Part shown: piece by piece, positions 25,541 to 36,655 of the stretch | How positions within the stretch are numbered: position 1 is the stretch's first letter | Layout of the letters: every line of letters starts with the position of its first letter | Origin: Hyphomicrobiales bacterium | Lineage (GTDB): Bacteria > Pseudomonadota > Alphaproteobacteria > Rhizobiales > Rhizobiaceae | Direction of reading: 5' to 3' | NCBI GenBank assembly: GCA_900469965.1 | Contig: UBZP01000015.1 | Coordinates: 151,804 to 215,803, forward strand | Length of the DNA stretch: 64,000 nucleotides | Notes under the pieces: model-generated | The model's database searches: none | What the model was told of the DNA's origin: nothing | Seen by the model: only the letters and a program-made list of their open reading frames with translations | Program-made: the position numbers and the translations under genes

Positions 25541-26566
25541 ATGGCGGCGGATGCAGGCGGAGGACATTCTGAAGCCGAAGGCGGACCGGTCCGCCACATC
25601 CCGGTTCTTCTTGCCGAGGTGCTGGAGGCGCTGAAGCCGGCGCCGGGCCAGCTCATCCTCGATGGAACCTTCGGCGCCGGCGGCTACACCTCGGCCATCC
25701 TCGACAGGGGAGCTTCGGTGATCGCGCTGGATCGCGATCCGAACGCGATCGCGGCCGGGCAGGCGCTGGTCGAGCAATCCGGCGGACGCCTCACCCTCAT
25801 CCATTCGCAGTTTTCCGAGCTCGCCCGTCATGTGCCCGAAGGCGGGCTCGACGGCGTCGTGCTCGACATCGGGGTTTCCTCGATGCAGCTCGACGAGGCC
25901 GAGCGCGGTTTCTCCTTCCAGAAGGCCGGGCCGCTCGACATGCGCATGTCGGCAGCCGGTGTCTCGGCGGCGGATGTCGTCAATCGCGCCAAGGTTTCCG
26001 ACCTGATCCGCATCTTCGGCTTTCTCGGCGAGGAGAAGCAGGCGGGCCGCATCGCACGCGCGATCGAGAAGCGCCGCGCCGAGGCGCCGTTCGAGACGAC
26101 CCGCGACCTCGCGGGGCTGATCGAGATCGTCACGCCGCGCAAGGCCAAGGACAAGATCCATCCGGCGACGCGCGTCTTTCAGGCGCTGCGCATCTTCGTC
26201 AACGACGAGCTCGGCGAGCTGGCGCGCGCGCTTTTTGCCGCCGAGCGGGCGCTCAAGCCCGGCGGGCGCCTCGTCGTCGTCAGCTTCCATTCGCTCGAGG
26301 ACCGGATCGTCAAGAAGTTCTTCCTCGACCGCTCCGGCAAGTCGTCCGGATCCCGGCATCTGCCGGAACTAATTAAGCGCGACGTAATCTTCGCACCAGT
26401 CGGGAAGTCCATGATTGCCGCCAGTGAGGAGGAATGCGCCGCCAATCCCCGCGCGCGATCGGCCAAGTTGCGGGCCGGCGAGCGGACTGCGGCTCCTTCC
26501 GGGACCGATGACCTGTCGATTTTCGAACTGCCCGAACTGGCAAGCCTTGAGAAGATTGGAGGCTGA
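25541..26566 (+). CDS. rsmH: 16S rRNA (cytosine(1402)-N(4))-methyltransferase
   Basis: A 341-residue MraW/RsmH. The SAM motif [15 protein letters not shown] follows [33 protein letters not shown] is the family signature; [16 protein letters not shown] sits near the C-terminus. It methylates C1402 in the decoding centre of 16S rRNA. The ATG at 25541 has a GGAG site 7 bases upstream and is preferred over an in-frame extension running back through mraZ. The stop is 3 bp before ftsL. Confidence 0.96.
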   Translation: MAADAGGGHSEAEGGPVRHIPVLLAEVLEALKPAPGQLILDGTFGAGGYTSAILDRGASVIALDRDPNAIAAGQALVEQSGGRLTLIHSQFSELARHVPEGGLDGVVLDIGVSSMQLDEAERGFSFQKAGPLDMRMSAAGVSAADVVNRAKVSDLIRIFGFLGEEKQAGRIARAIEKRRAEAPFETTRDLAGLIEIVTPRKAKDKIHPATRVFQALRIFVNDELGELARALFAAERALKPGGRLVVVSFHSLEDRIVKKFFLDRSGKSSGSRHLPELIKRDVIFAPVGKSMIAASEEECAANPRARSAKLRAGERTAAPSGTDDLSIFELPELASLEKIGG

Positions 26567-26569
26567 TGG

Positions 26570-26977
26570 ATGTTCCGCACCTTTGACGCCATTCTCGTCG
26601 TCGTCATGACCGCCGCCGCGACCGTGACCTACACGATCAAGCACAAGGCGGAGAACAAGCTCGACGAGGTCCGCAAGCTCGATGCGGAGATCATGCTCGA
26701 GGAGCACACGATCGACCTCCTGCGCGCCGACTGGGCGCTCCTGACGCAGCCGGCCCGCCTCAACCGCCTGGTCAAGACCTATGAGAGTGACCTGAAGCTT
26801 TTGCCCACGGAATCCACGCAGCTCGTCCAGCCGATGGAGCTGCCGATGCCGACGGCGGAGCTTCCGCCGCCCGAAGAAGACAAGGATGCCGGCGACGACG
26901 TCGACAAGATCGCCAAGATCATCAAGGACGGCGCCGGCAAGACGGACAAGATCGCAACAGGTTCGGTGGCGCGCTGA
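26570..26977 (+). CDS. ftsL: cell division protein FtsL
   Basis: A 135-residue bitopic protein: a short cytoplasmic end, one membrane span (about residues 5-24, DAILVVVMTAAATVTYTI), then a coiled-coil periplasmic region (about 28-75) with NKLDEVRKLDAEIMLEEHTIDLL and the FtsL-type RADWALLTQPARLNRL. The acidic, Pro-rich tail (90-135) is seen in rhizobial FtsL. It links FtsQ and FtsB to FtsW/FtsI in the divisome. The stop overlaps the ftsI start by one base (TGATG). Confidence 0.92.
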   Translation: MFRTFDAILVVVMTAAATVTYTIKHKAENKLDEVRKLDAEIMLEEHTIDLLRADWALLTQPARLNRLVKTYESDLKLLPTESTQLVQPMELPMPTAELPPPEEDKDAGDDVDKIAKIIKDGAGKTDKIATGSVAR

Positions 26978-28728
26978 TGTCGTTTCTCTCCCGCATCATG
27001 GACGTCAAGAGCAAGGCTCACTTCTCGCACGGCAGCAACGGCCGGCCGGCCGGCGCCATGGGCTCGACCGCCTTCCAGGGGCACCGCAAGCGCAGCGCCT
27101 CGCAGGCAAAGAGCCGCGTCGCCGTCATCATGGCCTGCTTCGGCATCGCCTATTGCGTCATCGGCGGACGGCTCGTCCAGTACGGCATGACCCAGCCGGA
27201 ATCGGTCTCCAGCATCGGCCCGGCCGATCGCCTGCTGGCCTCGCGGCCCGACATCGTCGACCGCAACGGCGAGATCCTCGCCACCGACATCCGCACCGTC
27301 TCGCTCTATGCCGAGCCGCACAAGATCGTCGATGCCGACGAGGCGCTGGAACTGCTGCAGACCGTGCTGCCCGAACTCGACCCGAAGGCGACCTACAAGA
27401 AGCTGACCTCCAATTCGCGCTTCCAGTGGCTGCAGCGGCAGCTGACCCCGAAGCAGCAGAGCCGCATCCTGGCGCTCGGCATCCCCGGCGTCGGCTTCCG
27501 CCCGGAAAAGCGCAGGTTCTATCCGAGCGGCCCGGCCTCGGCCCACATCGTCGGCTATGTCAACATCGACAACCGCGGCATCGCCGGCATGGAGCGCTAC
27601 ATCGACAACCAGGGCCTGGCCGATCTCGCCGCGATCGGCATGACCAGCGACGCCAAGATGGAGCCGGTGCGGCTGTCGATCGACCTGCGCGTCCAGTCGA
27701 TGGTGCACGACGTCCTGGTCTCGTCCAAGGAGAAGTACCAGGCGGAGGCCGCCGGTGCCGTCGTCCTCGACGTGCACACCGGCGAGGTGCTGGCCATGGC
27801 CTCGGTGCCGGACTACGATCCCAACAACCCGGCCGAGAGCGCCAAGGACGGCTGGCTCAACCGCATGTCGGACGGCACCTTCGAGATGGGGTCGACCTTC
27901 AAGACCTTCACCACCGCGATGGCGCTCGATTCCGGCAAGGTGAAGCTCACGGACAGCTTCGACGCCCGCTACCCGATCCGCATCGGCGGTTTCACCATCA
28001 AGGACTTCCACGGCAAGCACCGCGTGCTGACGGTGCCGGAGATCTTCCAGTATTCGTCGAACATCGGCACGGCCAAGATGGCCGACATCGTCGGCATTCC
28101 CGGCCACAAGGAGTTCCTGACCCGCCTCGGCCTGCTGACGAAGATGCAGACGGAGCTGCCGGAGGTGAAGATGCCGACGCAGCCGCGCGAGTGGAAGAAG
28201 ATCAACTCCATCACCATCTCCTTCGGCCACGGCGTCTCGACGACGCCGCTGCAGACGGCGGTGGCAGGGGCTGCGCTCGTCAACGGCGGCAAGTACATCC
28301 CGCCGACCTTCCTGCCGCGCAGCCGCGACGAGGCCGACGCCATGGCGCAGGCCGTCGTCAAGCCGTCGACCGGCGAGGACATGAAGTTCCTGCTGCGCTG
28401 GAACGCGATGAACGGATCGGGCAAGCGGGCGCTGGTCCCCGGCTTCAACGTCGGCGGCAAGACGGGCACGGCCGACAAGGTGGTCAACGGCCGCTACGCC
28501 AAGAACGGTCTCAATTTCAACGCCTTCCTCTCGGCGTTTCCGATCGACGATCCGCAATACATGGTGCTGACCTTCATCGACGCGCCGAAGACCGGCGAGG
28601 GCGGCGGGCGGACGGCGGGCCTGAACGCGGCGCCGATGGTCGGCGAGATCATCCGCCGCAGCGCCCCACTTCTCGGTGTAAAGCCGAAATTCGGGGAGGA
28701 CGGGTCTGCCTTGCTCGTGTCTTATTGA
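26977..28728 (+). CDS. ftsI: peptidoglycan D,D-transpeptidase FtsI (PBP3)
   Basis: A 583-residue class B penicillin-binding protein. One membrane span lies at about 47-66; the pedestal domain starts with RPDIVDRNGEILATDI; the transpeptidase domain has SxxK S306-T-F-K309, SxN S360-S-N362 within YSSNIGTAKMADI, and KTG 495-497. It crosslinks septal peptidoglycan and pairs with FtsW. The N-terminal cytoplasmic part is about 46 residues, longer than in E. coli. It overlaps ftsL by one base; murE starts 71 bp after the stop. Confidence 0.96.
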   Translation: MSFLSRIMDVKSKAHFSHGSNGRPAGAMGSTAFQGHRKRSASQAKSRVAVIMACFGIAYCVIGGRLVQYGMTQPESVSSIGPADRLLASRPDIVDRNGEILATDIRTVSLYAEPHKIVDADEALELLQTVLPELDPKATYKKLTSNSRFQWLQRQLTPKQQSRILALGIPGVGFRPEKRRFYPSGPASAHIVGYVNIDNRGIAGMERYIDNQGLADLAAIGMTSDAKMEPVRLSIDLRVQSMVHDVLVSSKEKYQAEAAGAVVLDVHTGEVLAMASVPDYDPNNPAESAKDGWLNRMSDGTFEMGSTFKTFTTAMALDSGKVKLTDSFDARYPIRIGGFTIKDFHGKHRVLTVPEIFQYSSNIGTAKMADIVGIPGHKEFLTRLGLLTKMQTELPEVKMPTQPREWKKINSITISFGHGVSTTPLQTAVAGAALVNGGKYIPPTFLPRSRDEADAMAQAVVKPSTGEDMKFLLRWNAMNGSGKRALVPGFNVGGKTGTADKVVNGRYAKNGLNFNAFLSAFPIDDPQYMVLTFIDAPKTGEGGGRTAGLNAAPMVGEIIRRSAPLLGVKPKFGEDGSALLVSY

Positions 28729-28799
28729 GCGCAGAATGAACGGGGCAAATGCCGATTCGCAGGTGAAACGGCCCGCCTTCAAGAAGAACAGAGCTTGCC

Positions 28800-30254
28800 A
28801 TGAAGATCTCAGACCTTGCCGGAACCGAAATACCTGATCTGGACGCCGCCGTGGCGTCGGCGGCGATCGGGGGCATTTCAGCCGACAGTCGCAAGGTCTC
28901 TCCGGGCGATCTGTTCGTCGCGCTGCACGGATCCAAGGCGGATGGCGCGGCCTATGTGACCGATGCGGTCGCCCGCGGGGCCGTCGCCGTGGTGACGGGG
29001 CGGGGCGCAAATGTCGCCGCATCCGTCCCGGTCCTTGCCGTCGACGAGCCACGGCGGTTCCTGGCGCTCGCCGCCGCCCGCTTCTTCGCCCGCCAGCCGG
29101 AGACGATGGTCGCCGTCACCGGCACCGCCGGCAAGACCTCGGTCGCTTCCTTCACCCGGCAGATCTGGGCCCATGCCGGCCATGCCGCCGCGATGATCGG
29201 CACGACGGGCGTGACCGCGCCCGGCCGCGAGGACTACGGCTCGCTGACGACGCCGGATCCGGTCTCGCTGCACAGGCTGCTCGCCGAACTCGCCGACGCC
29301 GGCGTCACCCATGCGGCGATGGAAGCCTCCAGCCACGGTCTCGACCAGTCGCGCCTGGACGGCGTGCGGCTTTCGGCCGGCGCCTTCACCAATCTCGGCC
29401 GCGACCACATGGACTACCATCCGACCGTCGAGCACTACCTGGCCGCCAAGATGCGGCTGTTTGACACCCTTTTGCCGAAGGGGGCGCCGGCGGTCATCTT
29501 CTCCGACGACGAATGGTCGAAGGCCGCGACCGAGGCCGCGGCGAGGGCCGGCCTCGACGTGCGCACCGTCGGCCGCAAGGGCGACTACATCAGCCTGAAG
29601 CGCGTCGAGCACTTCCGCCACAAGCAGATGGCCGAGGTCCATGTCGGAGACGACATCTACGAGGTCCACATCCCGCTTGCCGGCGACTTCCAGATCGCCA
29701 ATGCGCTGGTCGCCGCCGGCCTTGCGATGTCGACCGGCGTGGCGGCCAGGGATGCGATGGCGGCGCTCGGCCATCTCGTCGGCGCCTCGGGGCGGCTGGA
29801 GTTGGTCGGGCACACGAAGGCGGGCGCGCTCGCCTATGTCGACTACGCCCACAAGCCGGATGCGCTGGAAAACGTGCTATCGTCGGTGCGGCCGTTCACG
29901 TCGGGCCGGATCATCGTCGTCTTCGGTTGCGGAGGCGACCGGGACAAGGGCAAGCGGCCGATCATGGGCGAGATCGCCACCAGGCTCGCCGACGTGGTGA
30001 TCGTCACCGACGACAATCCGCGCTCGGAGGTGCCGGAGGTGATCCGCTCCGAGATCATGGCGGCCGCCAGGGGGGCAACGGAAATCGGCGACCGGGCGGA
30101 GGCGATCCGCGCCGCCGTCGCCATGCTGTCGGCAGGCGATACGCTGATCGTCGCCGGCAAGGGGCATGAAGAGGGGCAAACGATCGGCAGCGTCACGCTG
30201 CCGTTCTCGGACCACGCGGAACTGCGCAAAGCCCTGGAGGAGCTCGACCGTTGA
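28800..30254 (+). CDS. murE: UDP-MurNAc-tripeptide synthetase, meso-DAP type
   Basis: A 484-residue Mur ligase. ATP loop GTAGKTS (108-114), AMEASSHGL with the carbamylated region, and DNPR (405-408), the motif that selects meso-diaminopimelate. It adds meso-DAP to UDP-MurNAc-L-Ala-D-Glu in the cytosol. The ATG at 28800 follows a GCCATG context 71 bp after ftsI, the largest gap in this part of the cluster. Its stop overlaps the murF start by four bases. Confidence 0.97.
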   Translation: MKISDLAGTEIPDLDAAVASAAIGGISADSRKVSPGDLFVALHGSKADGAAYVTDAVARGAVAVVTGRGANVAASVPVLAVDEPRRFLALAAARFFARQPETMVAVTGTAGKTSVASFTRQIWAHAGHAAAMIGTTGVTAPGREDYGSLTTPDPVSLHRLLAELADAGVTHAAMEASSHGLDQSRLDGVRLSAGAFTNLGRDHMDYHPTVEHYLAAKMRLFDTLLPKGAPAVIFSDDEWSKAATEAAARAGLDVRTVGRKGDYISLKRVEHFRHKQMAEVHVGDDIYEVHIPLAGDFQIANALVAAGLAMSTGVAARDAMAALGHLVGASGRLELVGHTKAGALAYVDYAHKPDALENVLSSVRPFTSGRIIVVFGCGGDRDKGKRPIMGEIATRLADVVIVTDDNPRSEVPEVIRSEIMAAARGATEIGDRAEAIRAAVAMLSAGDTLIVAGKGHEEGQTIGSVTLPFSDHAELRKALEELDR

Positions 30255-31684
30255 CCCTGCTCTGGACCATCGCCGACCTGATCGCCGCCACCCACGGCCG
30301 TCCGGTCGGGCACATGCCCGCCGGCATCACCGGCATTTCCATCGACAGCCGCTCGATCGGCCCGGGCGAAGCCTTCTTCGCCATCAAGGGCGACCGGGTG
30401 GACGGCCATGATTTCGCAAGTCTCGCCCATGCCAACGGTGCGGCGCTGCTCGTCGTCTCCGAGGGCAAGCTGCCGGCGCTCGGCCGCCTGACGGCGCCGA
30501 TGCTGGTGGTCAACGACGTGCTGCAGGCACTGGTCGACCTCGGCTGCGCGGCGCGCGACCGCAGTGCCGCCAAGGTGATCGCGGTGACCGGCTCGGTCGG
30601 CAAGACGACGACCAAGGAGATGCTGCGGCACTCGCTGTCGGCCTGCGGTGCCGTGCATGCCTCCGTCGCCTCGTTCAACAATCACTGGGGCGTGCCGCTG
30701 ACGCTGGCGCGGATGCCGGAGAACACCGCCTACGGCGTCTTCGAGATCGGCATGAACCATGCCGACGAGATCCGGCCGCTGGTGAAGATGGTGCGGCCGC
30801 ACGTGGCGATCGTGACGACGATCGCGGCGGCCCATCTCGGCAATTTTGCCGGCCTCGAGGAGATCGCCCTGGCCAAGGCCGAGATCTTCGAGGGGCTGGT
30901 GCCGGGAGGGCATGCGCTGCTCAACCGCGACAATGCCCAGTTCCCGGTGCTGGAGCAGGCCGCGCGCGCCGCCGGCGTTTCGCATATCCACACCTTCGGC
31001 GCCGACCCTTCGGCGGAGTTCAGGCTGATCGAATATGTGGCGGGTGCCGAGGGCAACGTGCTGTGGGCCTCGATCGGCGGGCAGACGCTGGAGATCCCGA
31101 TGGGGGCGCCGGGTCGCCATATCGCCGAGAACGCCGTGGCCGTGCTCGGAGCGGCCCATCTCGCCGGCGCCGACATCGAGAAGGTCATGCACGCGCTGTC
31201 GACCATGCAGCCGGAGAAGGGGCGGGGACGCCGCCACCGGCTCGTGATCGACGGCGGCGTCTTCACGCTGATCGACGACAGCTACAACGCCAACCCCGCC
31301 TCGATGCGGGCGGCGATCGGGCTTCTGCGCGACACAATGCCCGGACCCGGCGGCCGGCGGATCGCCGTCCTCGGCGACATGCTGGAGATGGGGGAATTCT
31401 CCGCCCAAGTGCATGCGGAACTGGCCGAGCCGCTTGCCGCAGCGGGCATCGAGGACGTCTGGATCGGCGGTCCCGAGATGGCCGCGCTGCGCGACGCACT
31501 CGGGGAGACGGCGCGGGTGGAATACCGCGACGACGCCGAGGGGATGCGGAAATTCGTGCTGGATGCGGTGCGACCGGGGGACGTGCTTGTGGTCAAGTCG
31601 TCGAAATCGTCCGAATTCAGCCGCGTGGTGTCGGCTTTGCTTGACAAGTTCGAGGCATTCTCCGACACGGAGCGCGCCGAATGA
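30251..31684 (+). CDS. murF: UDP-MurNAc-pentapeptide synthetase
   Basis: A 477-residue Mur ligase. ATP loop [14 protein letters not shown], then [14 protein letters not shown] and [11 protein letters not shown] are MurF hallmarks. It adds D-Ala-D-Ala to the UDP-MurNAc-tripeptide in the cytosol. The start is an unusual TTG at 30251 that overlaps the murE stop as TTGA; GGAGG at 30237-30241 lies nine bases upstream. No in-frame ATG gives the conserved N-terminus. A strong hairpin follows directly after the stop (31687-31716). Confidence 0.95.
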   Translation: MTLLWTIADLIAATHGRPVGHMPAGITGISIDSRSIGPGEAFFAIKGDRVDGHDFASLAHANGAALLVVSEGKLPALGRLTAPMLVVNDVLQALVDLGCAARDRSAAKVIAVTGSVGKTTTKEMLRHSLSACGAVHASVASFNNHWGVPLTLARMPENTAYGVFEIGMNHADEIRPLVKMVRPHVAIVTTIAAAHLGNFAGLEEIALAKAEIFEGLVPGGHALLNRDNAQFPVLEQAARAAGVSHIHTFGADPSAEFRLIEYVAGAEGNVLWASIGGQTLEIPMGAPGRHIAENAVAVLGAAHLAGADIEKVMHALSTMQPEKGRGRRHRLVIDGGVFTLIDDSYNANPASMRAAIGLLRDTMPGPGGRRIAVLGDMLEMGEFSAQVHAELAEPLAAAGIEDVWIGGPEMAALRDALGETARVEYRDDAEGMRKFVLDAVRPGDVLVVKSSKSSEFSRVVSALLDKFEAFSDTERAE

Positions 31685-31686
31685 TG

Positions 31687-31716
31687 CGCCGCGACCCCTC
31701 GGGGTGCGCGGCGTTT
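31687..31716 (+). terminator. hairpin between murF and mraY
   Basis: CGCCGCG-ACCCC (31687-31698) pairs with GGGGT and CGCGGCG (31701-31705, 31707-31713), with one bulged G, and TTT follows. It starts 2 bp after the murF stop and could attenuate transcription into mraY. The gap to mraY is 167 bp, long for this cluster. Confidence 0.4.
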
Positions 31717-31851
31717 CGATGACTGGCATAGGGGGAATGCAGGGCGGACGGCTCCTGCGGTCTCGTAGTTGAATTGTTTCGCGGTCACGCGCCGGGACGG
31801 CAACGCGCCGTCCGGCCGCTTCGCCGCAAAGCCTTTGGGGAAAGGTCACGA

Positions 31852-32952
31852 ATGCTGCTTTGGCTTGTCGAACTGGCGGACGAACTCCAGGTGTTCAACC
31901 TGTTCCGCTACATCACGTTCCGCACCGGTGCAGCGCTGTTCACCTCGGCCACCATCGTCTTCCTGTTCGGGCCGGCGATCATCGCCTCGCTGCGGGTGCG
32001 CCAGGGCAAGGGCCAGCCGATCCGCGCGGACGGCCCGCAGACCCACTTCAAAAAGGCAGGAACGCCGACGATGGGCGGGATCATGATCCTCGCCGGCATC
32101 GTCGGAAGCTCGCTGCTCTGGGCGGACCTGTCCAACATCTATGTCGTCGCGACGCTGCTCGTCACCCTCGGCTTCGGCGCGATCGGCTTCTACGACGACT
32201 ATCTCAAGGTCACCAAGCAGACGGACAAGGGCTTCTCCGGCAAGGCGCGGCTGGGGCTGGAGTTCATCATCGCCGGCATCGCCACCTATTTCATGATGCG
32301 GGCGGCGGTCTCGTCCGGTGCGGCGGGCTCGACGCTCGGCACCTCGGTCGCCTTCCCCTTCGTCAAGGGTTTCCTGCTCGACCTCGGCATCTTCTTCGTG
32401 CTCTTCGGCGGCTTCGTCATCGTCGCGGCCGGCAATGCCGTCAACCTCACCGACGGGCTGGACGGACTGGCCACCGTACCGGTGATGATCTCGGCCGCCT
32501 CGTTCGGCATCATCGCCTATCTCGCCGGCAACGCGGTGTTCGCGAACTACCTGCAGATCCATTTCGTCCCCGGAACAGGCGAACTCGCCGTCATCCTCGG
32601 CGCCGTGATCGGCGCGGGGCTCGGCTTCCTCTGGTTCAACGCGCCGCCGGCGGCGATCTTCATGGGCGACACCGGTTCGCTGGCGCTCGGCGGCCTGATC
32701 GGCACGGTGGCGGTCGCCACCAAGCACGAGATCGTCATGGCGATCATCGGCGGCCTGTTCGTGATGGAGACCCTGTCGGTCATCATCCAGGTCGGCTCGT
32801 TCAAGCTCACCGGCAAGCGCGTGTTCCTGATGGCGCCGATCCACCATCATTTCGAGAAGAAGGGCTGGACCGAGAGCCAGGTGGTCATCCGCTTCTGGAT
32901 CATCGCGGTGATCCTCGCGCTCGTCGGCCTTTCGACGCTGAAGCTGCGGTAA
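31852..32952 (+). CDS. mraY: phospho-MurNAc-pentapeptide transferase MraY
   Basis: A 366-residue polytopic membrane enzyme (about ten helices). Signature blocks are [14 protein letters not shown], the DDYLKVTKQ loop holding the Mg-binding aspartates, [13 protein letters not shown] and [13 protein letters not shown]. It makes lipid I from undecaprenyl phosphate and UDP-MurNAc-pentapeptide at the inner membrane. The ATG at 31852 follows GGGGAAAGG; the length is exactly that of other MraY. Four bases separate its stop from murD. Confidence 0.97.
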   Translation: MLLWLVELADELQVFNLFRYITFRTGAALFTSATIVFLFGPAIIASLRVRQGKGQPIRADGPQTHFKKAGTPTMGGIMILAGIVGSSLLWADLSNIYVVATLLVTLGFGAIGFYDDYLKVTKQTDKGFSGKARLGLEFIIAGIATYFMMRAAVSSGAAGSTLGTSVAFPFVKGFLLDLGIFFVLFGGFVIVAAGNAVNLTDGLDGLATVPVMISAASFGIIAYLAGNAVFANYLQIHFVPGTGELAVILGAVIGAGLGFLWFNAPPAAIFMGDTGSLALGGLIGTVAVATKHEIVMAIIGGLFVMETLSVIIQVGSFKLTGKRVFLMAPIHHHFEKKGWTESQVVIRFWIIAVILALVGLSTLKLR

Positions 32953-32956
32953 GGCC

Positions 32957-34360
32957 ATGATCCCCGTCACCACGCTCAGGAACAGGAACGTCGCGCTCTT
33001 CGGCCTCGGGGGCTCGGGGCTTGCGACGGCGCAGGCGCTGGTCGAGGGCGGCGCCGTCGTCACCGCCTGGGACGACAATCCGGACAGCGTCGAAAAGGCC
33101 GCCGCCGTCGGCATTCCGACCGGCGACCTGCGCCGGATCGACTGGAGCGGGATCGCCTCCTTCGTGCTGTCGCCGGGCGTGCCGCTGACCCATCCGAAAC
33201 CGCACTGGAGCGTGGACCTGGCCCGGGCGGCCGGCGTCGAGATCGTCGGCGACGTGGAACTGTTCGTGCGCGAGCGCCGGGCGCATGCGCCGGACTGCCC
33301 CTTCGTCGCCATCACCGGCACCAACGGCAAGTCGACCACGACGGCGCTCGTCGCCCACATCCTGAAGGCGAGCGGCCGCGATACCCAGCTCGGCGGCAAT
33401 ATCGGCACGGCGGTGCTGACGCTCGACCCGCCGAAGGCCGGCCGTTTCTATGTCGTCGAGTGCTCGTCCTACCAGATCGACCTTTCCCCCACCATCGACC
33501 CGACCGCCGGCATCCTTCTCAACCTGACGCCGGACCATCTCGACCGGCACGGGACGATGCAGCACTATGCCGACATCAAGGAGCGGCTCGTCGCCGGCAG
33601 CGACACTGCGATCATCGCCGTCGACGACAGCTTCACGGCGCTGATCGCCGACCGGATCGAGCGCTCGGGCACGACGGTGGTGCGCGTCTCGCGCCGCCAG
33701 CCGCTAGCCGACGGTCTCTTTGCCGATGGCGCACATATCCTGATGGCGCACGGGGGAACGTCACGGCCGATGGCCGATCTTTCCGGGATCCAGACTCTGC
33801 GCGGCGGCCACAATGCCCAGAACGCGGCGGCGGCGATCGCCGCCTGCCTCGCGGTCGGGGTGAGCGAGGACGACATCCGCGCCGGCCTCTCCACCTTCCC
33901 GGGGCTGAAGCACCGCATGCAGCCGGTGGGGCGCAAGGGCGACGTCGTCTTCGTCAACGACAGCAAGGCGACCAATGCAGAGGCGGCCGCACCGGCGCTG
34001 TCCAGCTATGACCGCATCTACTGGATCGCCGGCGGCCTGCCGAAGGAGGGGGGCATTGCCAGCCTCTCCGGCTTCTTCCCGAAGATCGCCAAGGCCTATC
34101 TCATCGGCGAGGCGGCCGCTGCCTTCGCCGCGACGCTCGGCGACAAGGTGCCCTACGAGATCTCCGGCACGCTGGAGCGGGCGGTCGCGCATGCGGCGGC
34201 CGATGCGGCAGGCGATGCGAGCGGCCCGGTGGCGGTGATGCTGTCCCCGGCCTGCGCAAGCTTCGACCAGTACAAGAACTTCGAGGTCAGGGGCGACGCC
34301 TTCGTCGGCCACGTGGCAGCCCTTCCGGGCGTTGAAATGCTGATTGAGGTCAACGGTTAG
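32957..34360 (+). CDS. murD: UDP-MurNAc-L-alanine--D-glutamate ligase
   Basis: A 467-residue Mur ligase. N-terminal Rossmann domain with [20 protein letters not shown] loop [45 protein letters not shown] (central to C-terminal domain) and [18 protein letters not shown], all MurD-specific. It adds D-Glu to UDP-MurNAc-L-Ala in the cytosol. The ATG at 32957 lies 4 bp after mraY. The gap to ftsW is 11 bp. Confidence 0.97.
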   Translation: MIPVTTLRNRNVALFGLGGSGLATAQALVEGGAVVTAWDDNPDSVEKAAAVGIPTGDLRRIDWSGIASFVLSPGVPLTHPKPHWSVDLARAAGVEIVGDVELFVRERRAHAPDCPFVAITGTNGKSTTTALVAHILKASGRDTQLGGNIGTAVLTLDPPKAGRFYVVECSSYQIDLSPTIDPTAGILLNLTPDHLDRHGTMQHYADIKERLVAGSDTAIIAVDDSFTALIADRIERSGTTVVRVSRRQPLADGLFADGAHILMAHGGTSRPMADLSGIQTLRGGHNAQNAAAAIAACLAVGVSEDDIRAGLSTFPGLKHRMQPVGRKGDVVFVNDSKATNAEAAAPALSSYDRIYWIAGGLPKEGGIASLSGFFPKIAKAYLIGEAAAAFAATLGDKVPYEISGTLERAVAHAAADAAGDASGPVAVMLSPACASFDQYKNFEVRGDAFVGHVAALPGVEMLIEVNG

Positions 34361-34371
34361 GGGGATGTGCC

Positions 34372-35526
34372 ATGGTTAGTCGTGCCGAGCGTGGTCCGGT
34401 CGCCGATTGGTTCTGGACGATCGACAGGTTCTTTCTCGCCGCCTTCATCCTCTTGATGGGGATCGGCTTCATGCTGTCCTTCGCCGCAAGCCCGGCGGTC
34501 GCCGAGCGGCTCAACCTCGACAGCTTCCACTTCGTCAAGCGCCATGCGCTGTTCCTCCTGCCGGCGATCGTGACGATGGTGGCGATCTCCTTCCTGTCGC
34601 CGCGGCAGGTGCGGCGGATGGCGGCGATCCTCCTGGTCGTCTCGCTGGCCGCGATGGTGCTGGCGCTGTTCTTCGGGGTCGAGGTCAAGGGCGCGCGGCG
34701 GTGGCTTTCGATCGGCAGCCTGTCGATCCAGCCCTCGGAGTTCATGAAGCCGGCCTTCGTCGTCATCTGCGCCTGGCTGTTCTCCGAGCATGCGCGCCAG
34801 CCGGAAATCCCCGGCAACCTGTTCTCGATCCTGCTGTTCGGCATCGTCGCGGCGCTGCTCGTCGCCCAGCCGGACCTCGGGCAGACGATCCTCGTCACCG
34901 CCGTCTGGGGCGGGATGTTCTTCATGGCGGGCATGCCGTGGATCTGGATCATCCTGCTCGGCGGCGTGGCGCTCGGCGGCTTCGTCTCGGCCTACTACCT
35001 GTTCGACCATGTGGCCGGCCGTATCGACCGCTTCCTCACCGGCGAGGGAGACACGTTCCAGGTCGATACCGCCCGCGAGGCGATCATCCGCGGCGACTGG
35101 TTCGGCAAGGGGCCGGGCGAGGGCGTGGTCAAGCGGATCATCCCCGACAGCCATACCGACTTCATCTTCTCGGTCGCGGCCGAGGAGTTCGGGATCATCT
35201 TCTGCATGATCATCGTCGCCGTCTTCGCCTTCGTCGTGCTGCGGGGCCTGAATCATGCCTTCAAGGAGCGCAACGATTTCGCCCGGTTCGCGGTTGCGGG
35301 ACTGGTGCTCTTGATCGGCACCCAGTCGATGATCAATGTCGGGGTGAACCTCGAGCTCCTGCCGGCCAAGGGCATGACGCTGCCGCTGATCTCCTACGGC
35401 GGATCGTCGATGACGGCGATCTGCGTGACCGCTGGCTTCATCCTGGCGCTGACGCGCCACCGGCCGGAAAAGCGCGCCACCGAGCGGAGCCTGTTCCGCT
35501 CGGGCATGATGGCGCCGGCGGAGTGA
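34372..35526 (+). CDS. ftsW: septal peptidoglycan glycosyltransferase FtsW
   Basis: A 384-residue SEDS protein with about ten membrane spans. [20 protein letters not shown] is the conserved SEDS segment; AAEEFGIIF contains the region of the catalytic Asp/Glu loop; [14 protein letters not shown] is the C-terminal signature. FtsW polymerises lipid II at the septum together with FtsI. The stop is 4 bp before murG. It is a standard length for the family. Confidence 0.96.
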   Translation: MVSRAERGPVADWFWTIDRFFLAAFILLMGIGFMLSFAASPAVAERLNLDSFHFVKRHALFLLPAIVTMVAISFLSPRQVRRMAAILLVVSLAAMVLALFFGVEVKGARRWLSIGSLSIQPSEFMKPAFVVICAWLFSEHARQPEIPGNLFSILLFGIVAALLVAQPDLGQTILVTAVWGGMFFMAGMPWIWIILLGGVALGGFVSAYYLFDHVAGRIDRFLTGEGDTFQVDTAREAIIRGDWFGKGPGEGVVKRIIPDSHTDFIFSVAAEEFGIIFCMIIVAVFAFVVLRGLNHAFKERNDFARFAVAGLVLLIGTQSMINVGVNLELLPAKGMTLPLISYGGSSMTAICVTAGFILALTRHRPEKRATERSLFRSGMMAPAE

Positions 35527-35530
35527 CGGC

Positions 35531-36655
35531 ATGACGAAAGGCATCATCCTGCTTGCCGCCGGCGGTACCGGCGGCCATCTCTTTCCCGCCGAGGCGCTGG
35601 CGCATGAATTGAAGGCCCGCGGCTGGTCGGTGCATCTCGTCACCGACAGTCGGGCCGAGCGCTTCGCCGGCAAGTTCCCGGCCGACGAGATCCATGTGGT
35701 GCCGTCGGCGACGATCGGTTCGAAGAACCCGGTGAAGGTGGTTTCCTCGCTCTGGACCCTGTGGAAGGGCCTGCGCGCGGCGCGCCGGCTGATGGCGCGG
35801 CTGCGGCCCGCCGCCGTCATCGGCTTCGGTGGCTATCCGACGCTGCCGCCGCTGCTCGCCGCCACCGGCATGGGCATTCCCTCGATGATCCACGAGCAGA
35901 ACGCGGTGATGGGGCGCGCCAACAAGGCGCTGGCTTCGCGCGTCAAGGCGATCGCCGGCGGCTTCCTGCCCGACAGCGAGGGTCCCTATGCGGACAAGAC
36001 GGTGACGACCGGCAATCCGGTGCGCCCGGCGGTGCTCGCTGCGGCGGAGGTTGCCTACCATCCCTCCGTCACCGACGGCGAATTCCGCCTCGTCGTGTTC
36101 GGCGGCAGCCAGGGCGCGCAGTTCTTCTCCAAGGCCGTGCCGCAGGCGGTCTGCCGGCTCGGCGAGCACAAGCGGACGCGGCTGCGCATCACCCAGCAGG
36201 CCCGGCCGGAAGACCGCGAGGGCGTGGAGGCGATCTATGCCAAGCTCGCCGTGCCGGCCGAGGTCTCGCCGTTCTTCGGCGACATGGCCGATCGGCTTGC
36301 GAATGCGCATCTGGTGATCTGCCGCTCCGGCGCCTCGACCGTCTCCGAACTGTCGGTGATCGGGCGGCCCTCGGTGCTCGTGCCCTATCCCTATGCGCTG
36401 GACCACGACCAGGCGGCGAACGCGGCGGCGCTGGCCGCCCGGGGCGGGGCAAAGGTGATCGCCCAGTCCGAACTTTCGCCGGAAAAGCTGTCGATGATCA
36501 TCGGCGAGGCGATGAAGCAGCCCGAGCGCATGGCGGAGATGGCGGCCAATGCCCAGAAGACGGGCAGGCCGGACGCCGCGCGCTTGCTCGCGGCCATGGT
36601 AGAGGCTATTGCGGGCGGCCAGACGGTTGCCGAATTCAAGGGAGAACGGCCATGA
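35531..36655 (+). CDS. murG: UDP-GlcNAc:lipid I GlcNAc transferase MurG
   Basis: A 374-residue GT28 enzyme. [15 protein letters not shown] is the N-terminal glycine-rich loop that faces the membrane acceptor, [15 protein letters not shown] follows, and the donor site is in [25 protein letters not shown]. It adds GlcNAc to lipid I to form lipid II on the inner face of the membrane. The final codons overlap murC as ATGA. Confidence 0.97.
   Translation: MTKGIILLAAGGTGGHLFPAEALAHELKARGWSVHLVTDSRAERFAGKFPADEIHVVPSATIGSKNPVKVVSSLWTLWKGLRAARRLMARLRPAAVIGFGGYPTLPPLLAATGMGIPSMIHEQNAVMGRANKALASRVKAIAGGFLPDSEGPYADKTVTTGNPVRPAVLAAAEVAYHPSVTDGEFRLVVFGGSQGAQFFSKAVPQAVCRLGEHKRTRLRITQQARPEDREGVEAIYAKLAVPAEVSPFFGDMADRLANAHLVICRSGASTVSELSVIGRPSVLVPYPYALDHDQAANAAALAARGGAKVIAQSELSPEKLSMIIGEAMKQPERMAEMAANAQKTGRPDAARLLAAMVEAIAGGQTVAEFKGERP

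Noticed and set aside
26779..29052. A 757-codon open frame on the minus strand opposite ftsL/ftsI/murE
   Set aside because: It is antisense to three certain genes, its protein is Arg/Ala/Gly/Val-rich without a fold, and long antisense frames are expected in GC-rich DNA.
29843..31849. A 668-codon minus-strand frame opposite murE/murF
   Set aside because: Same reason: it mirrors the codon pattern of murF, has no ribosome binding site and no recognisable domain.
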